Shown: positions 49,817-60,405 of the stretch, piece after piece
Layout: each line of letters starts with the position of its first letter
How positions within the stretch are numbered: the first letter of the stretch is position 1
Assembly: GCA_024663395.1 (NCBI GenBank)
Contig: JANFAH010000025.1
Coordinates: forward strand, 1-64,000
Direction of reading: 5' to 3'
DNA: 64,000 nt
Source: Pisolithus tinctorius
Lineage: Eukaryota; Basidiomycota; Agaricomycetes; Boletales; Pisolithaceae
Position numbers and translations under genes: made by a program
Notes under the pieces: generated by a model
The model's input: the letters and a program-made list of their open reading frames with translations, nothing else
The model's database searches: none
What the model was told of the DNA's origin: nothing

Positions 49817-52800
49817 CTACACAATTTTCAATGTCGTAATTTTGCTTTGCAAAACACTGGCAGAGTCTACGAGCTGAGCAGTAATGACGATAGAAGACGC
49901 GATCCTTTTATACTCGTTGTGGGGTAATTCAATCAACAGAAGAGCATTAAATGGCCTCCTCAGTGTAATAAGAAGCTGTTTGTCTGTCGTCGTATCAAGT
50001 TTTGATGATGGACAAAGTAATTTCGAGTGCCAAGGGCGAACAAGCTGCAGAGCACCTTGCTCCATCGCTGCATCTTCTAGCTTGTTTGGCAGTACGATCT
50101 GAAGTAGTCTCAGATCAGATGCCTGGATCTTGTACCTGTAACTCGACGCCGATGGATTTTCCCGTTTCAGCTGAATCGCCGTAACACGATGGGTGATGCA
50201 TGGCAGTATAAGGCGGCGATTGAGGAATTTTGGAAGGGGCGACTTGGAGAGCGAGCGATGCAGCATTCGCAGCGCTGCGGGCGACGGGGTCTGCCCACTC
50301 GATGTCGATGACTGTCTTTCTGTGTTATGTTGCGATGGAGGCGATGGTAGCTTCTGATACGAGGTGATGCGAGCAGGAAAACAGGAATGAAACGGCGATG
50401 CCTCTCCGACCCAATCTAGAATCGATATGTCCCCAGACTGCGATACAATTTCGGCTAGAAGACGACCGAGTGCATTCTCAGCAGATTCCCCATACAGGAC
50501 AGGTAGGTGGAGATTGAAGATCCCAAAAAGGGAATAAGCGATATCCTCAGGCCGGGTGGTACAACGCTTTGATGCCCATTGGAGTTTCGAGCGAGCGTCA
50601 TCCACACACGGAGAAAAGGCGGAGAGGAAACAGGACTCTATTCCAGTCACCTTTTCCAGTTCTTCCAGCACAGCGACGTCGGTTTTGTGGTTTGAACTCC
50701 CAAGGTTCTTATAGACCGACCAGTTTTGGGTGTAGAATAGTACAGTCCTTGGAGCCAGTAGTTCCTGGAGAGTCCACCCACGTCGAAACCATTCGCTCTT
50801 CCCGAACGAACCATTATCGGGAACGTCAGAGAGATGAACGATCGTCAGAGCGGACCGTCGATACCACGCAAACATTGATCCTATCGCTTCTTGCAACTCC
50901 GCACTGCTATCTTTGTCTATACAACACGTGTCGCTCCATGCCCATAGGTAATCCCGCTCGCAGGCGTGCAAACAGAAGGCTTGGAGCTTTCCAACCCCCG
51001 CCTCGGATGACAGGGCATATATTGGGTGGTGTTCAATATCCCGGAGCAATGGCTCATCCTCACCCCAGCGATGAGAAAAAGTGACGAACTGAAAGTATCC
51101 GGAGATGGAAGTACGGATGTGTTTCATGTGCTGATCCTTGGTGCACGCCGCGCACAAAGAGAGCAGCTGCTTGTATTGTGGGCTGGCCATAAAATGTGAT
51201 AGCTGCGCATCCCGGTTGCATAGAATGCCGGTGTGTGTGTACAGCAGCCTGGGCGGCATGGTTTTGAGGGTTTCAAATGCAACATCACGGATGGTTGCCT
51301 CAATGTCCAAGGTCAGGAAACCTGGAGTACCGGGAGTGGTGACAACTCGTGGGCTGATCTTCATCCGGAGGTACTCCGTAAGGCAGCGCCGGGATACACC
51401 GTAACTTTGATGTCCAGGAAGAAGTAGTTGCAGGGCTTCTTGTTCGAGTGCAATAGCCTCGTTTAAATCATTGGTCATGTGCTGTAGGTGAAAGCGCTTT
51501 ACTAGACACAGTGCAAGGTCATGAAGGGACGAAGCGCGGTCGGGATGTGTCGGCAGATGGAGCTCTAATGTTGCACGTCCAAGTGTGATGGCTTCTTCCA
51601 AGTCGGCAACAATCCGCTGGTTGTCGTACCTGTCCAGAAGACAGAGAACAAGCGAACGGAGCGACGAAGCCCGCTCAGAGTGACCAGAGGGTCGTAGGTC
51701 CAACACCGCACGGTGCAGTTCAATGGCCTCTTCCAGGTCGCACACTGCAGCGTGTTTCTGGAACCTCTTCCGGAGGTAGATAGCTAGGCTGTTGAGAGAT
51801 GTACCATGATCAGGGTGGCCAGGTTGACAGAGCTTTAGTGCTGCACGTGCAAATGCGATAGCTTCTTCCAAGTCGGCAACTATCCCCAGACTGTCATACC
51901 TGTTCGAAAGACAGAGAGCAAGAGAACGCAGGGATGAAGGCCGATCAGAATGTTCCGAAGGAGGCAGATTCAGTACGGCACGGCGCAGCTCGATTGGGTC
52001 TGTCGAGTAGGACCTTAGGGGGGGATTCTGAGGTCTCTTCCAGAGGTAGAAGGCAAGATCACAGAGAGATACACCATGATATGGATGACCCGGTGGACGG
52101 AGCTCTAATGCTGCATGCACCAGCGTGATGGCTTCGTCTAAGTCAGCAACTACCCCTTGACTATCATACCTGTCCGAAAGACACCGAGCGAGTGAATCGA
52201 GAGATAAAGCCCGGCTAGGATGTCCAGATGGCCGTAGTTCCAATGCTGCACGATGTAACTCAATCGACTCCTCCAGATCGCACATTCTAGCAAGTCTCTT
52301 GAACCTCCAGTGGATGTAGAAAGCGACATTGTAGAGAGATATGGCACGAATAGGATCCCCTGGTGGGCGGAGCTCTAGTTCTGCATGTCCAAGGGTGACA
52401 GCTTCTTCCAAGTCGGCAATTACCCCCTGGCTATCATACCTATCTGAAAGACAGATAGCAAGCCGCTGGAGAGACAAAGCCCGGTCAGCATGTCCAGATG
52501 GATGTAGTTCCAACGCTGCACGGTGTAACTCAATCGACTCCTCCAGATCGCACATTCTAGCGAGTCTCTTGAACCTCCTGTGGAGGTAGAAAGCGACATT
52601 GTGGAGAGATATGGAACGAATGGGATCCCCTGGCGGGCAGAGCTCTAGTTCTGCACGTCCGAGGGTGACAGCTTCTTCTAAGTCGGCGATTGCCCCCTGG
52701 CTTTCATACCTATCTGAAAGACAGACGGCAAGGGAACCGACAGACGAAGCCCGGTCAGGATGACGTAGTTCCAACGCTGCACGGTGTAACTCAATTGACT

Positions 52801-54574
52801 CCTCCAGATCGCACATTCTAGCAAGTCTCTTGAACCTCCCGTGGAGGTAGAAAGCGACATTGTGGAGAGATATGGCACGAATGGGATCCCCTGGTGGGTG
52901 GAGCTCTAGTTCTACACGTCCGAGGGTGACAGCTTCTTCTAAGTCGGCAATTGCCCCCTGGCTATCATACCTATCTGAAAGACAGATAGCAAGGGAACCG
53001 ACAGACGAAGCCCGGTCAGGATGTCCAGATGGACGTAGTTCCAACGCCGCACGGTGTAACTCAATTGACTCCTCCAGATCGCACATTCTAGCGAGTCTCT
53101 TGAACCTCCTGTGGAGGTAGAAAGCGACATTGTGGAGAGATATGGCACGAATGGGATCCCCTGGCGGGCAGAGCTCTAGTTCTGCACGTCCGAGGGTGAC
53201 AGCTTCTTCTAAGTCGGCGATTGCCCCCTGGCTATCATACCTATCTGAAAGACAGACGGCAAGGGAACCGACAGACGAAGCCCGGTCAGGATGTCCAGAT
53301 GGAAATAGTTCCAATGCTTCACGGTGTAACCCAATTGACTCCTCCAGATCGCACATTCTAGCGAGTTTCCGGAACCTCTTGTGGAGGTAGCAAGCAACAT
53401 TGTAGAGAGATATGGCGCGAATAGGATCCCCTGGTGAGCGGAGCTCTAGTTCTGCATGTCCAAGGGTGACAGCTTCTTCCAAGTCGGCAATTACCCCCTG
53501 GCTATCATACCTATCTGAAAGACAGATAGCAAGCCGCTGGAGAGACAAAGCCCGGTCAGCATGTCCAGATGGATGTAGTTCCAATGCTGCACGGTGTAAC
53601 TCAATCGACTCCTCCAGATCGCATATTCTAGCGAGTTTCTTGAACCTCTTTTGGAGGTAGCAAGCAACATCATAGAGACATGCGGCACGATTGGGATCCC
53701 CTGGTGGACGAAGCTCTAGCTCTGCACGTTCAAGTGCGACAGCTTCTTCCAAGTCGGCGATTGCCCCCTGGCGATCATACCTATCTGAAAGACAGGCAGC
53801 AAGCGAATAGAGAGATGAAGCCCGGTCAGGATGTCCAGATGGACGTAGTTCCAACGCTGCACGGTGTAACTCAATTAACTCCTCCAGATCGCACATTCTA
53901 GCGAGTTTCTGGAATCTCTTGTGGAGGTGGCAAGCAACATCACACAGACATGCGGCACGAAAGGGATCCCATGGTGGATGGAGTTCTAGTTCTGCACGGC
54001 TGAGCGCGACAGCTTCTTCCAGGTCGGCAATTGTCCCCTGACTATCATACCTATCCGAAAGACAGACAGCAAGCCAACAGAAAGATGAAGCGCGGTTGGG
54101 ATGTCCAGATGGACGTAGTTCCAACGCCGCACGGTGTAACCCAATTGACTCCTCCAGATCGCACATTCTAGCGAGTCTCTTGAACCTCCTGTAGAGGTAG
54201 AAAGCGACATTGTAGAGAGATGAGGCGCGAATGGGATCTCCTGGTAGACGGAGCTCTAGTTCTGCACGTCCGAGTGTGATAGCTTCATCCGAGTCAGCAA
54301 CTGCTCCCTGATTGTCATACCTGTTCAGAAGACAGAGAGCAAGCCAATAGAGAGATGAAGCCCGGTCAGAATGTCCAGAGGGCCGTAGTTCCAACGCCGC
54401 ACGGTGTAACGTAATTGCCTCGTCCAAGTCGCCAACTTCCCTCTGTCTCCCGAACCTGAATTTGTCGTAGAGGGCCTCCGCCAGATTGTAGAGGGAAACA
54501 TCCCTGCCATCGTGTCCAGGAGGGCAGAGTGCCAACTCTGCTCGCTTGTGCGAAACGTAGTCTGTCGAAGCCAT
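49817..54574 (-). CDS. TPR-array protein with C-terminal HET domain
   Basis: One uninterrupted frame of 1585 residues from the ATG at 54574. The frame stays open to 54634 but lacks an upstream ATG, and a TTGCAG acceptor-like site at about 54633 suggests another 5' exon. Residues about 10-1080 are TPR-like helical repeats of about 45 residues with cores such as LHRAALELRPSGHPDRASSL and DLEEAVTLGRAELELRPPGD. Residues about 1180-1300 form a HET domain with all three hallmark blocks: FVTFSHRWGEDEPLL, WSDTCCIDKDSSAELQEAI with MFAWYRRSALTIVHL, and EWFRRGWTLQELLAPRTVLF. A downstream segment (RPEDIAYSLFGIFNLHLPVLYGE) is the usual HET-partner region. HET domains drive fungal non-self-recognition cell death, so a sensor (TPR) plus effector (HET) layout is inferred. 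Expression depends on the unresolved 5' end. Confidence 0.88.
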   Translation of the reverse strand: MASTDYVSHKRAELALCPPGHDGRDVSLYNLAEALYDKFRFGRQREVGDLDEAITLHRAALELRPSGHSDRASSLYWLALCLLNRYDNQGAVADSDEAITLGRAELELRLPGDPIRASSLYNVAFYLYRRFKRLARMCDLEESIGLHRAALELRPSGHPNRASSFCWLAVCLSDRYDSQGTIADLEEAVALSRAELELHPPWDPFRAACLCDVACHLHKRFQKLARMCDLEELIELHRAALELRPSGHPDRASSLYSLAACLSDRYDRQGAIADLEEAVALERAELELRPPGDPNRAACLYDVACYLQKRFKKLARICDLEESIELHRAALELHPSGHADRALSLQRLAICLSDRYDSQGVIADLEEAVTLGHAELELRSPGDPIRAISLYNVACYLHKRFRKLARMCDLEESIGLHREALELFPSGHPDRASSVGSLAVCLSDRYDSQGAIADLEEAVTLGRAELELCPPGDPIRAISLHNVAFYLHRRFKRLARMCDLEESIELHRAALELRPSGHPDRASSVGSLAICLSDRYDSQGAIADLEEAVTLGRVELELHPPGDPIRAISLHNVAFYLHGRFKRLARMCDLEESIELHRAALELRHPDRASSVGSLAVCLSDRYESQGAIADLEEAVTLGRAELELCPPGDPIRSISLHNVAFYLHRRFKRLARMCDLEESIELHRAALELHPSGHADRALSLQRLAICLSDRYDSQGVIADLEEAVTLGHAELELRPPGDPIRAISLYNVAFYIHWRFKRLARMCDLEESIELHRAALELRPSGHPSRALSLDSLARCLSDRYDSQGVVADLDEAITLVHAALELRPPGHPYHGVSLCDLAFYLWKRPQNPPLRSYSTDPIELRRAVLNLPPSEHSDRPSSLRSLALCLSNRYDSLGIVADLEEAIAFARAALKLCQPGHPDHGTSLNSLAIYLRKRFQKHAAVCDLEEAIELHRAVLDLRPSGHSERASSLRSLVLCLLDRYDNQRIVADLEEAITLGRATLELHLPTHPDRASSLHDLALCLVKRFHLQHMTNDLNEAIALEQEALQLLLPGHQSYGVSRRCLTEYLRMKISPRVVTTPGTPGFLTLDIEATIRDVAFETLKTMPPRLLYTHTGILCNRDAQLSHFMASPQYKQLLSLCAACTKDQHMKHIRTSISGYFQFVTFSHRWGEDEPLLRDIEHHPIYALSSEAGVGKLQAFCLHACERDYLWAWSDTCCIDKDSSAELQEAIGSMFAWYRRSALTIVHLSDVPDNGSFGKSEWFRRGWTLQELLAPRTVLFYTQNWSVYKNLGSSNHKTDVAVLEELEKVTGIESCFLSAFSPCVDDARSKLQWASKRCTTRPEDIAYSLFGIFNLHLPVLYGESAENALGRLLAEIVSQSGDISILDWVGEASPFHSCFPARITSYQKLPSPPSQHNTERQSSTSSGQTPSPAALRMLHRSLSKSPLPKFLNRRLILPCITHRVTAIQLKRENPSASSYRYKIQASDLRLLQIVLPNKLEDAAMEQGALQLVRPWHSKLLCPSSKLDTTTDKQLLITLRRPFNALLLIELPHNEYKRIASSIVITAQLVDSASVLQSKITTLKIV
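51860..54440 (-). repeat. Near-identical DNA repeats of about 270 bp inside the TPR array
   Basis: Each unit of about 270 bases encodes two TPR-like repeats. Successive copies are very similar at DNA level between about 52150 and 54200; for example, the blocks starting near 52600, 52870, 53140 and 53420 share long identical runs. One unit near 52762 lacks nine bases (three codons) found in the others. The copies near 51860-52080 are more diverged. The pattern points to unequal crossing-over or gene conversion. Confidence 0.85.
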
Positions 54575-54634
54575 CAAATGAGGATATAAACTGTGGAAAT
54601 GGCTCTTCAGGGCGGGTTCAGTAATCAGCTGCAA

Positions 54635-57600
54635 TCAGACAGGAACAGTCGAATCCACACCTTATCGATTGGACAACAAGACGAAACACAGTAGGCAATT
54701 AGCGGGGATAATTGAGCAGTGGGAGAGCGCACATACTCCAAAGCACGAAGTATAATGCAGGGAATACTGGCTGTCGGTCGGACGTGAATGTAACTACATG
54801 GAGATCAATGCATATATCATGACGATGAACCGAGAGCAACTGCACCGATGGATGGAAAAGTGCCAGGTGGTTAAGAAAGCCGCGCTGTGTGCTGCTTGAG
54901 TAAGTCGTGCATATTGAAGAAACGAGGAGCACCTCACCAGTAGCCCGACAGTTGGTGAACGTCTGTGAGAGAGAGGGAGAGAGAAGAGCGCAGGATTCGA
55001 AGAAAAGCACAGGATTGCCGCCCGCGCCCATCATGGCCCTATTACCCTTGAACCTGTCTGGCTAGCACAGCGCTCCACCCGTCGTCCCAAATAGTAATGT
55101 CACGATCAGCTACTCTCCTTTGCATGGATTTCGAGTAGGGGACATGCGAAAAATTTGCTGTCGACATTACTGACTGTAAGCTGTGCGGCCATGACCGCTG
55201 GTGTTGTGGGACATAACTTTGCTCTCGATCTACCCCGCGTGTTCACCACTGGGAATGCCAGCCCGTACGCAAGCGTGCCGTGGGAAAGATCTGGTTTGAT
55301 CAAGCGACCATCACACACTAGTACTGTCTAGGCGATAAGTATCCCAGCCCACAGAAAAGCCACTGCTCTTCGCCTCAAGCGCAAGTATAGTGGCTGCCGA
55401 CAATCAGCAATAACAAGTTCGTCGACAAAGACGCGTCACCCTGAAAATTTCATCATATGTTCAGAAACATGTGGCTTGTGGCTGATTCTATGGCGTCCCC
55501 TAGGTTGCATTTTCACCTGCTGCTGCGTATGAACTCGCATTCGTATCCTCAAAGAAGCTTTCTATGACGATGCCTAACTCATACTCATCTCTTGGACGTG
55601 GGCGGAATCACCCCTGATTCCGCTCTTAGTAGTGCGTTCGTCGTGCACCAGCTTCACCACACACACCACACTAGCATTTTGAGGGCACGGCTACTTGCCT
55701 GGTGCAACCTGCACAGGGAAGGATGAGCGAACACTAAGAGTCTCACATACATCCTGGTGTGACTAGATCGGAGGATCATTCAACTCCTTGATATTGGTAT
55801 GTGCGTGTGCGGTTCATTCGTGTCTCTTGCTTACACTGCTCTCTCGATGGTGCTTAGTTTCTTCTGCCCGGCGATGATGCGCTGGCGCCAGGAGGACATA
55901 GCAGTGTTGGCAGGGCATGGCGTGGTTGGATGGACTGCGAGAGCCCTACGCTAGTCAAAATGAAAGTTGCACAAGTGAACATGTGACTGTAACTGTTGAG
56001 TGCATACAAAACCCTACCACTCGAATCCCATCTCTCGAGTGGATATTGCTCCCTGCCGTTAACCTGGTAAACTAGCTCTCTCTAATCGCTCGTTCGATAA
56101 ATTAGTTACTTGTGTCCAAGTACCAGGTTCAAATCCAATGCACGACCTGACACCCAGGCTCGTGTGTGCTTTGACTGCAGTGACTCGCCAGTGGATTCGA
56201 CGTTAACAAAAACCCGAAAGGACACGAACCGATACTTTTCATTCAGACATGAAAAATAGACCCTTCGCTGCCGTAGACAGGGTGATTGTCAAACTATTCG
56301 AGATCCTTGATCCCGTGAATTTTGTCTGATTCGCTCGTCCTTCCATACTACGCGTCCCAATCCCTGTCCACTGAACAGCTCCATACCATCAAGAACCCCC
56401 CTCGAAGTCCACTAGCAATTTACGCGCAACACCGCCCGGAACAAAAACTCGTACCCCTTGTTCGACAACGGTTTCAACTCTCCCTGTGATCTTTTCGCCA
56501 CTGGAACACAGCTTAGCCTGCCCAGAGGCGATGCAAAGGACAGCATGAGTTATGCAGTGGAAGTTGAAGACGTTGTATATGGTATACCGCCACTAAACCC
56601 TTCGAGAGGAGGTGCAACTCGATTGCCGGGGGAGACGGATTGGAGGAACACCCATGGTAGATTAGCAGAGAGCGATGTTGAATGGACCTAATTGGATAAA
56701 AGTCGCAATTCGGTACTGCCAGGGACACTCAACGGTACTCATCGTTGTTGGTGGCGACTGACTGCGGCGCGACTCTAGAATGTTCTTTGCGCCCGCTCTT
56801 CATAACATACCCGTCATCGTGAAACAGCAGTGGGAGGGAGAATTTACGATTGAGAACCGACCGGGAGCGACGGAGAGACAAGGTCAACGGCATCCAAGCT
56901 ATCCTGGAGCATCACATCGTAGGGTTCTGTTATTGTACCGAAAACGCATGCAATTCAGGGTCACGTTCAGCTACCCTCACTTGTTAACCAAAGAACAATA
57001 TGGTTTGTATGTACCACCCTGCGACTCAGTACCTCTGCGTCGAGAGAGAAGCAACGTCTTGTCATCCCTGTTTCGAAATGTGGGCGGACACCGAGTCCTC
57101 AGAAACGTTGGCAAGGAACTCTGAGGGGCGTTGCCTATCATGTCTGGGATCCTGGCTACTTATCAATTCCTACCCAGATGTTACCGTGCTGTCGCCCTCG
57201 AATGCGTTCAATTTCGCGGTTCTGCTTGCAATTTCTGCAGCGTGGGACGTTTGGAGTTTCGATGTGCCGTCGGGGCCGGTACGGTGGCTGCAGTGACTTC
57301 GGACCTGTACTTGAGCTAAGGAGGTTTCCGGGCCGGACGATCCTCTCCGCAAGCAGTATCAGATGCGGCTAGGATCTGTCCAGGCTACCTCATTCATCAT
57401 TCCAGTTTACAGGCGGCCTACCAGCATGGTGTAATGTCAGGTGAGTTCACTCGTTGCGCACTAATCCTCTCTTTAAGATTTCAAGGAGAAGACGTTGACA
57501 TGCGTGCGTTCCGTCGGTAGACAAATTGCTCTCGAAGTGCGTAGCATTGTTCAAGGGCGCGGTGGCTTCGACTTCAAATGGTTAATAATATGCAGCTATG

Positions 57601-58797
57601 CGGAGACGAAGCTCTGGAGATATGGAGATAACTTCAAGACAAAGCATCATGTCGAGACAGTCGAGCAAGTGAGCATCATGCGAACGACCGTTGAGCACCT
57701 GGACTAACGTTACTAGGTGAGATGATCGTCAAAGAATGAGGAGAAGGTAAGGGCATCTTCTGTGATGGTAACATGTGTTAAAAGTTTTTCCACGTATATA
57801 GTCCCCTTGGGTGTGCTCCAGACAGAGCACATCTAGCTCTGAACCTCCTGATTCAGACCGGCCACGCTGTGCAGAAGTATGAGAAGACCCAAAGGTAATT
57901 TCAGAGGTTCAGCCCTATACCCAGAAATATGTCGGACGGCAAGACTATTGGTTTGCGGACAGATAAACCTCTAAAGGTTATCACGAAAGACGGAAAGATA
58001 TTTGGGTTATCTGGGACGCGGCCATTATCAAGACGGTCATTCTGCCTGCCACTGCACAGGGCAAGTCACTGAGCTCGTGCAAGCCAAACCTTGATCTTTT
58101 AGCCGTTCACCCTGTTCCACCCGTCCCTTTACGTTCTTCCTCTATCCCCTGTTGCATGAACTAGCGAGTCTGTTCTGGCAATGCGCTACTGCGTTCACTC
58201 ATTGGCAGTTCCTATCACTCGCCTATTTGTCGTCCTGAAGTTCCCTTTCCTTGTTCTGCCGCATAACTAACCAAGTAAACACAATGCAGTGGCCAACCAA
58301 AAGGTGAATTATCTTTCCAGGAAGCTGCACAGGATCGCCCGCGGAAAGGAGTGTGACACAGCATGCGAGTCTGTTAATCAGTCCAGGCAGGCCTCCACTG
58401 TCGCCACTATGCCATGGCGCACAGGGGTGCCCCATCTCGAACCTTGTAAATCGTGAGGTAGTGCCAGCTATGTCGAGTTCTGCCTACGCTCTGGTCGTCG
58501 GCACACGTGCATGCCTTGCAGTTGATGTATTAGTTGCATCTGAGATTTCAAATCCAGAGAGGCCTGGAGACCCCCTGCCATTGCATACTAGGGGGCGGCG
58601 TTGCTTGCTTTGGGGGCATCTGGGACGTGCAAAATTTACTTGCGGTGAGCTTTCAAGCATTCCAAAACATCTTGTCATGTATATAGGTACAGGGGTGCAC
58701 GGAGGGTCCATGTGCATGTGTACATTTGCACGCAAAGCCAGCATGGGGTGACCTTTCCAGCAAGGCACCCCCGAAAGGTCTGATACGGCCAGGAGGA
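54635..58797. other. 4.2 kb gene-poor accessory DNA
   Basis: Short frames only. Minus 54930-55034 (MMGAGGNPVLFFESCALL) could be an upstream exon of the TPR-HET gene, but I could not join it in phase. Plus frames near 56458-57124 and 58353-58751 have no recognisable domains. No tRNA or transposon ends were identified. A TCAAATCC stretch at about 56129 superficially resembles a tRNA B box. Confidence 0.4.
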
Positions 58798-60305
58798 AAC
58801 GGGCACGTGACGCATCATCGCTGTGATTGTCGCGCTGAGTAAAGCTGCTACGCCATCGTGAATGACTCCGTCCCCAACCTGAGGCGTAGACAAAGTAGCT
58901 CACAACAAACTTCGACATCGAAGGAACGTTGCTTTCAAACTGTGTAATCCATCTCTCACGACGACGAGCCTACGCATCTCAGTCGGACACCGTGTTTCTT
59001 CTGAAGTCTGCGCAACCGCGCCTGGACGTCTCCATTGTCCTTAGCCACAAAGTCTCCCATCTTGACGCTGCTCACGAGTGTTGAGATGCGAGAAATTATA
59101 CCTTGCTGGTGAAGTCAAGGCAGCTGCTAGTCATTCATCCAGCCGGCGGACAACTGGGCAATACGGAAGAACTGGAGGTCAATCGACAGATACGAAAGGG
59201 AAATAGGTGGCTGCATGGCATGAGATCCAGGTTCGGGGACTGGAGCGAAGGATGATGAACCGGTTCGAGCACTGAAAAGCGGTATGTTCTACATTCATGC
59301 TACCTCTGCTCAAACCAAATGACACTGATCTGCAAGCACATGTGGCAGTAGTCGTCCCAAAGAAGAAAAACCCTCTCTCAAATCTGCTGGTCTCGAAATC
59401 TTATCCGCGTCCAACCCTCACCAAGTCCGTACAAGCTGGATAAATCCCCACCATTCGTTCTAGTTCGCAGCACGTCGCCTTCCAAGCTTACGAATGGTAT
59501 CACTCACCCACTAGTGCAACATTCAATCCAACTGTGTCAACCCATGCACCAACGTATCCTGCTCTCAGAGCACCACATCGTGAGGAGAGCATGCTGAGTG
59601 TTATTGGTTCCCTTGTGGTTAATCCATGTACCCTCGGACTTGTTAGTTTGCCGGCGGTGGTGAAGGGGATAAAGAGGTTAATACGCTGAGGGGATTGGTA
59701 CCATTCAAGTACAAGGGGACCAACAGGGAAGAAAGTGATCGGAACGCTGACAGGACTCAGGCGCGTCAACACCATTGTCATACGTGGCGACCGGTGTGGT
59801 GTACATGCTAGGTTGTCACAACGTTCAAGTTTTTGTCTACGGTCGCACTCGCACAGAAAGCACTACCATCATTTCTGGAGTAACTTTTTGCACCAAATTT
59901 TTGTTCCTGAACCCAGTGCTGCAATCACGTCGGAAGTAGATCCATTTCACTTCCTCCTACGGTAGTATCTTCGAGTTCAGTCTCAGCTTTGGTGTCGTTA
60001 CCCACGAAAGATAACATCTTCTTGAGTTTGACCTGTTCAATACGCCCCCAAGCGCTCCGGATGCAGTGGTAGGCGTCGCGGACAGCGCGAAGAGACAGCA
60101 TGATTCGAAAGGAAGCAGTGCGACGCTTATTCCCCCGTGCTGCAGCTTGCTTTTGTTACTTTACCTATTGTCATCGCTACACATGGCTGCACCTGTCAAT
60201 ACGACGATCCTGCATGGTGTCGAACCAAATTCCAAAGGAGTTCTAGGCGTCATAAGTCATCGAGGCACATATGTACACGCTCAACCAACGGGATAATTCC
60301 AAGAT
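58798..60305 (+). pseudogene. Degenerate duplicate of the borealin gene with internal inversion
   Basis: By eye this segment matches 47970-49750 across the promoter side, exons, introns and 3' flank. Shared pieces include GATTGTCGCGCT, CGAAGG..GCTTTCAAAC (first intron), CTCAAACCAAATGACACTGATCT (second intron, given here only as a landmark), ACCAACGTATCCTGCTCT, GAGAGCATGCTGAGTGTTA and, past the stop, ACATGGCT. Retained introns show a DNA-level copy, not a retrocopy. Stops and frameshifts throughout make it non-functional. The stretch 59002-59151 matches borealin 48212-48365 only in reverse complement, so part of exon 2 has been inverted in place. Confidence 0.88.
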
Positions 60306-60405
60306 TGACCTTTGGGAAATCATTCCTGTCACACTGCATGCTAACCAGGTTTAGTGGGTTGGGATGAGATCACGGGGGGCTAACATGGCAAACTACATAA
60401 TGCAT

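Noticed and set aside
52341..53901. Series of similar plus-strand frames of 82-86 residues
   Set aside because: They are antisense shadows of the repeated TPR units and recur only because the DNA repeats.
56100..56160. GGTTCAAATCC resembling a tRNA B box
   Set aside because: No matching T stem, A box or acceptor stem could be built around it.
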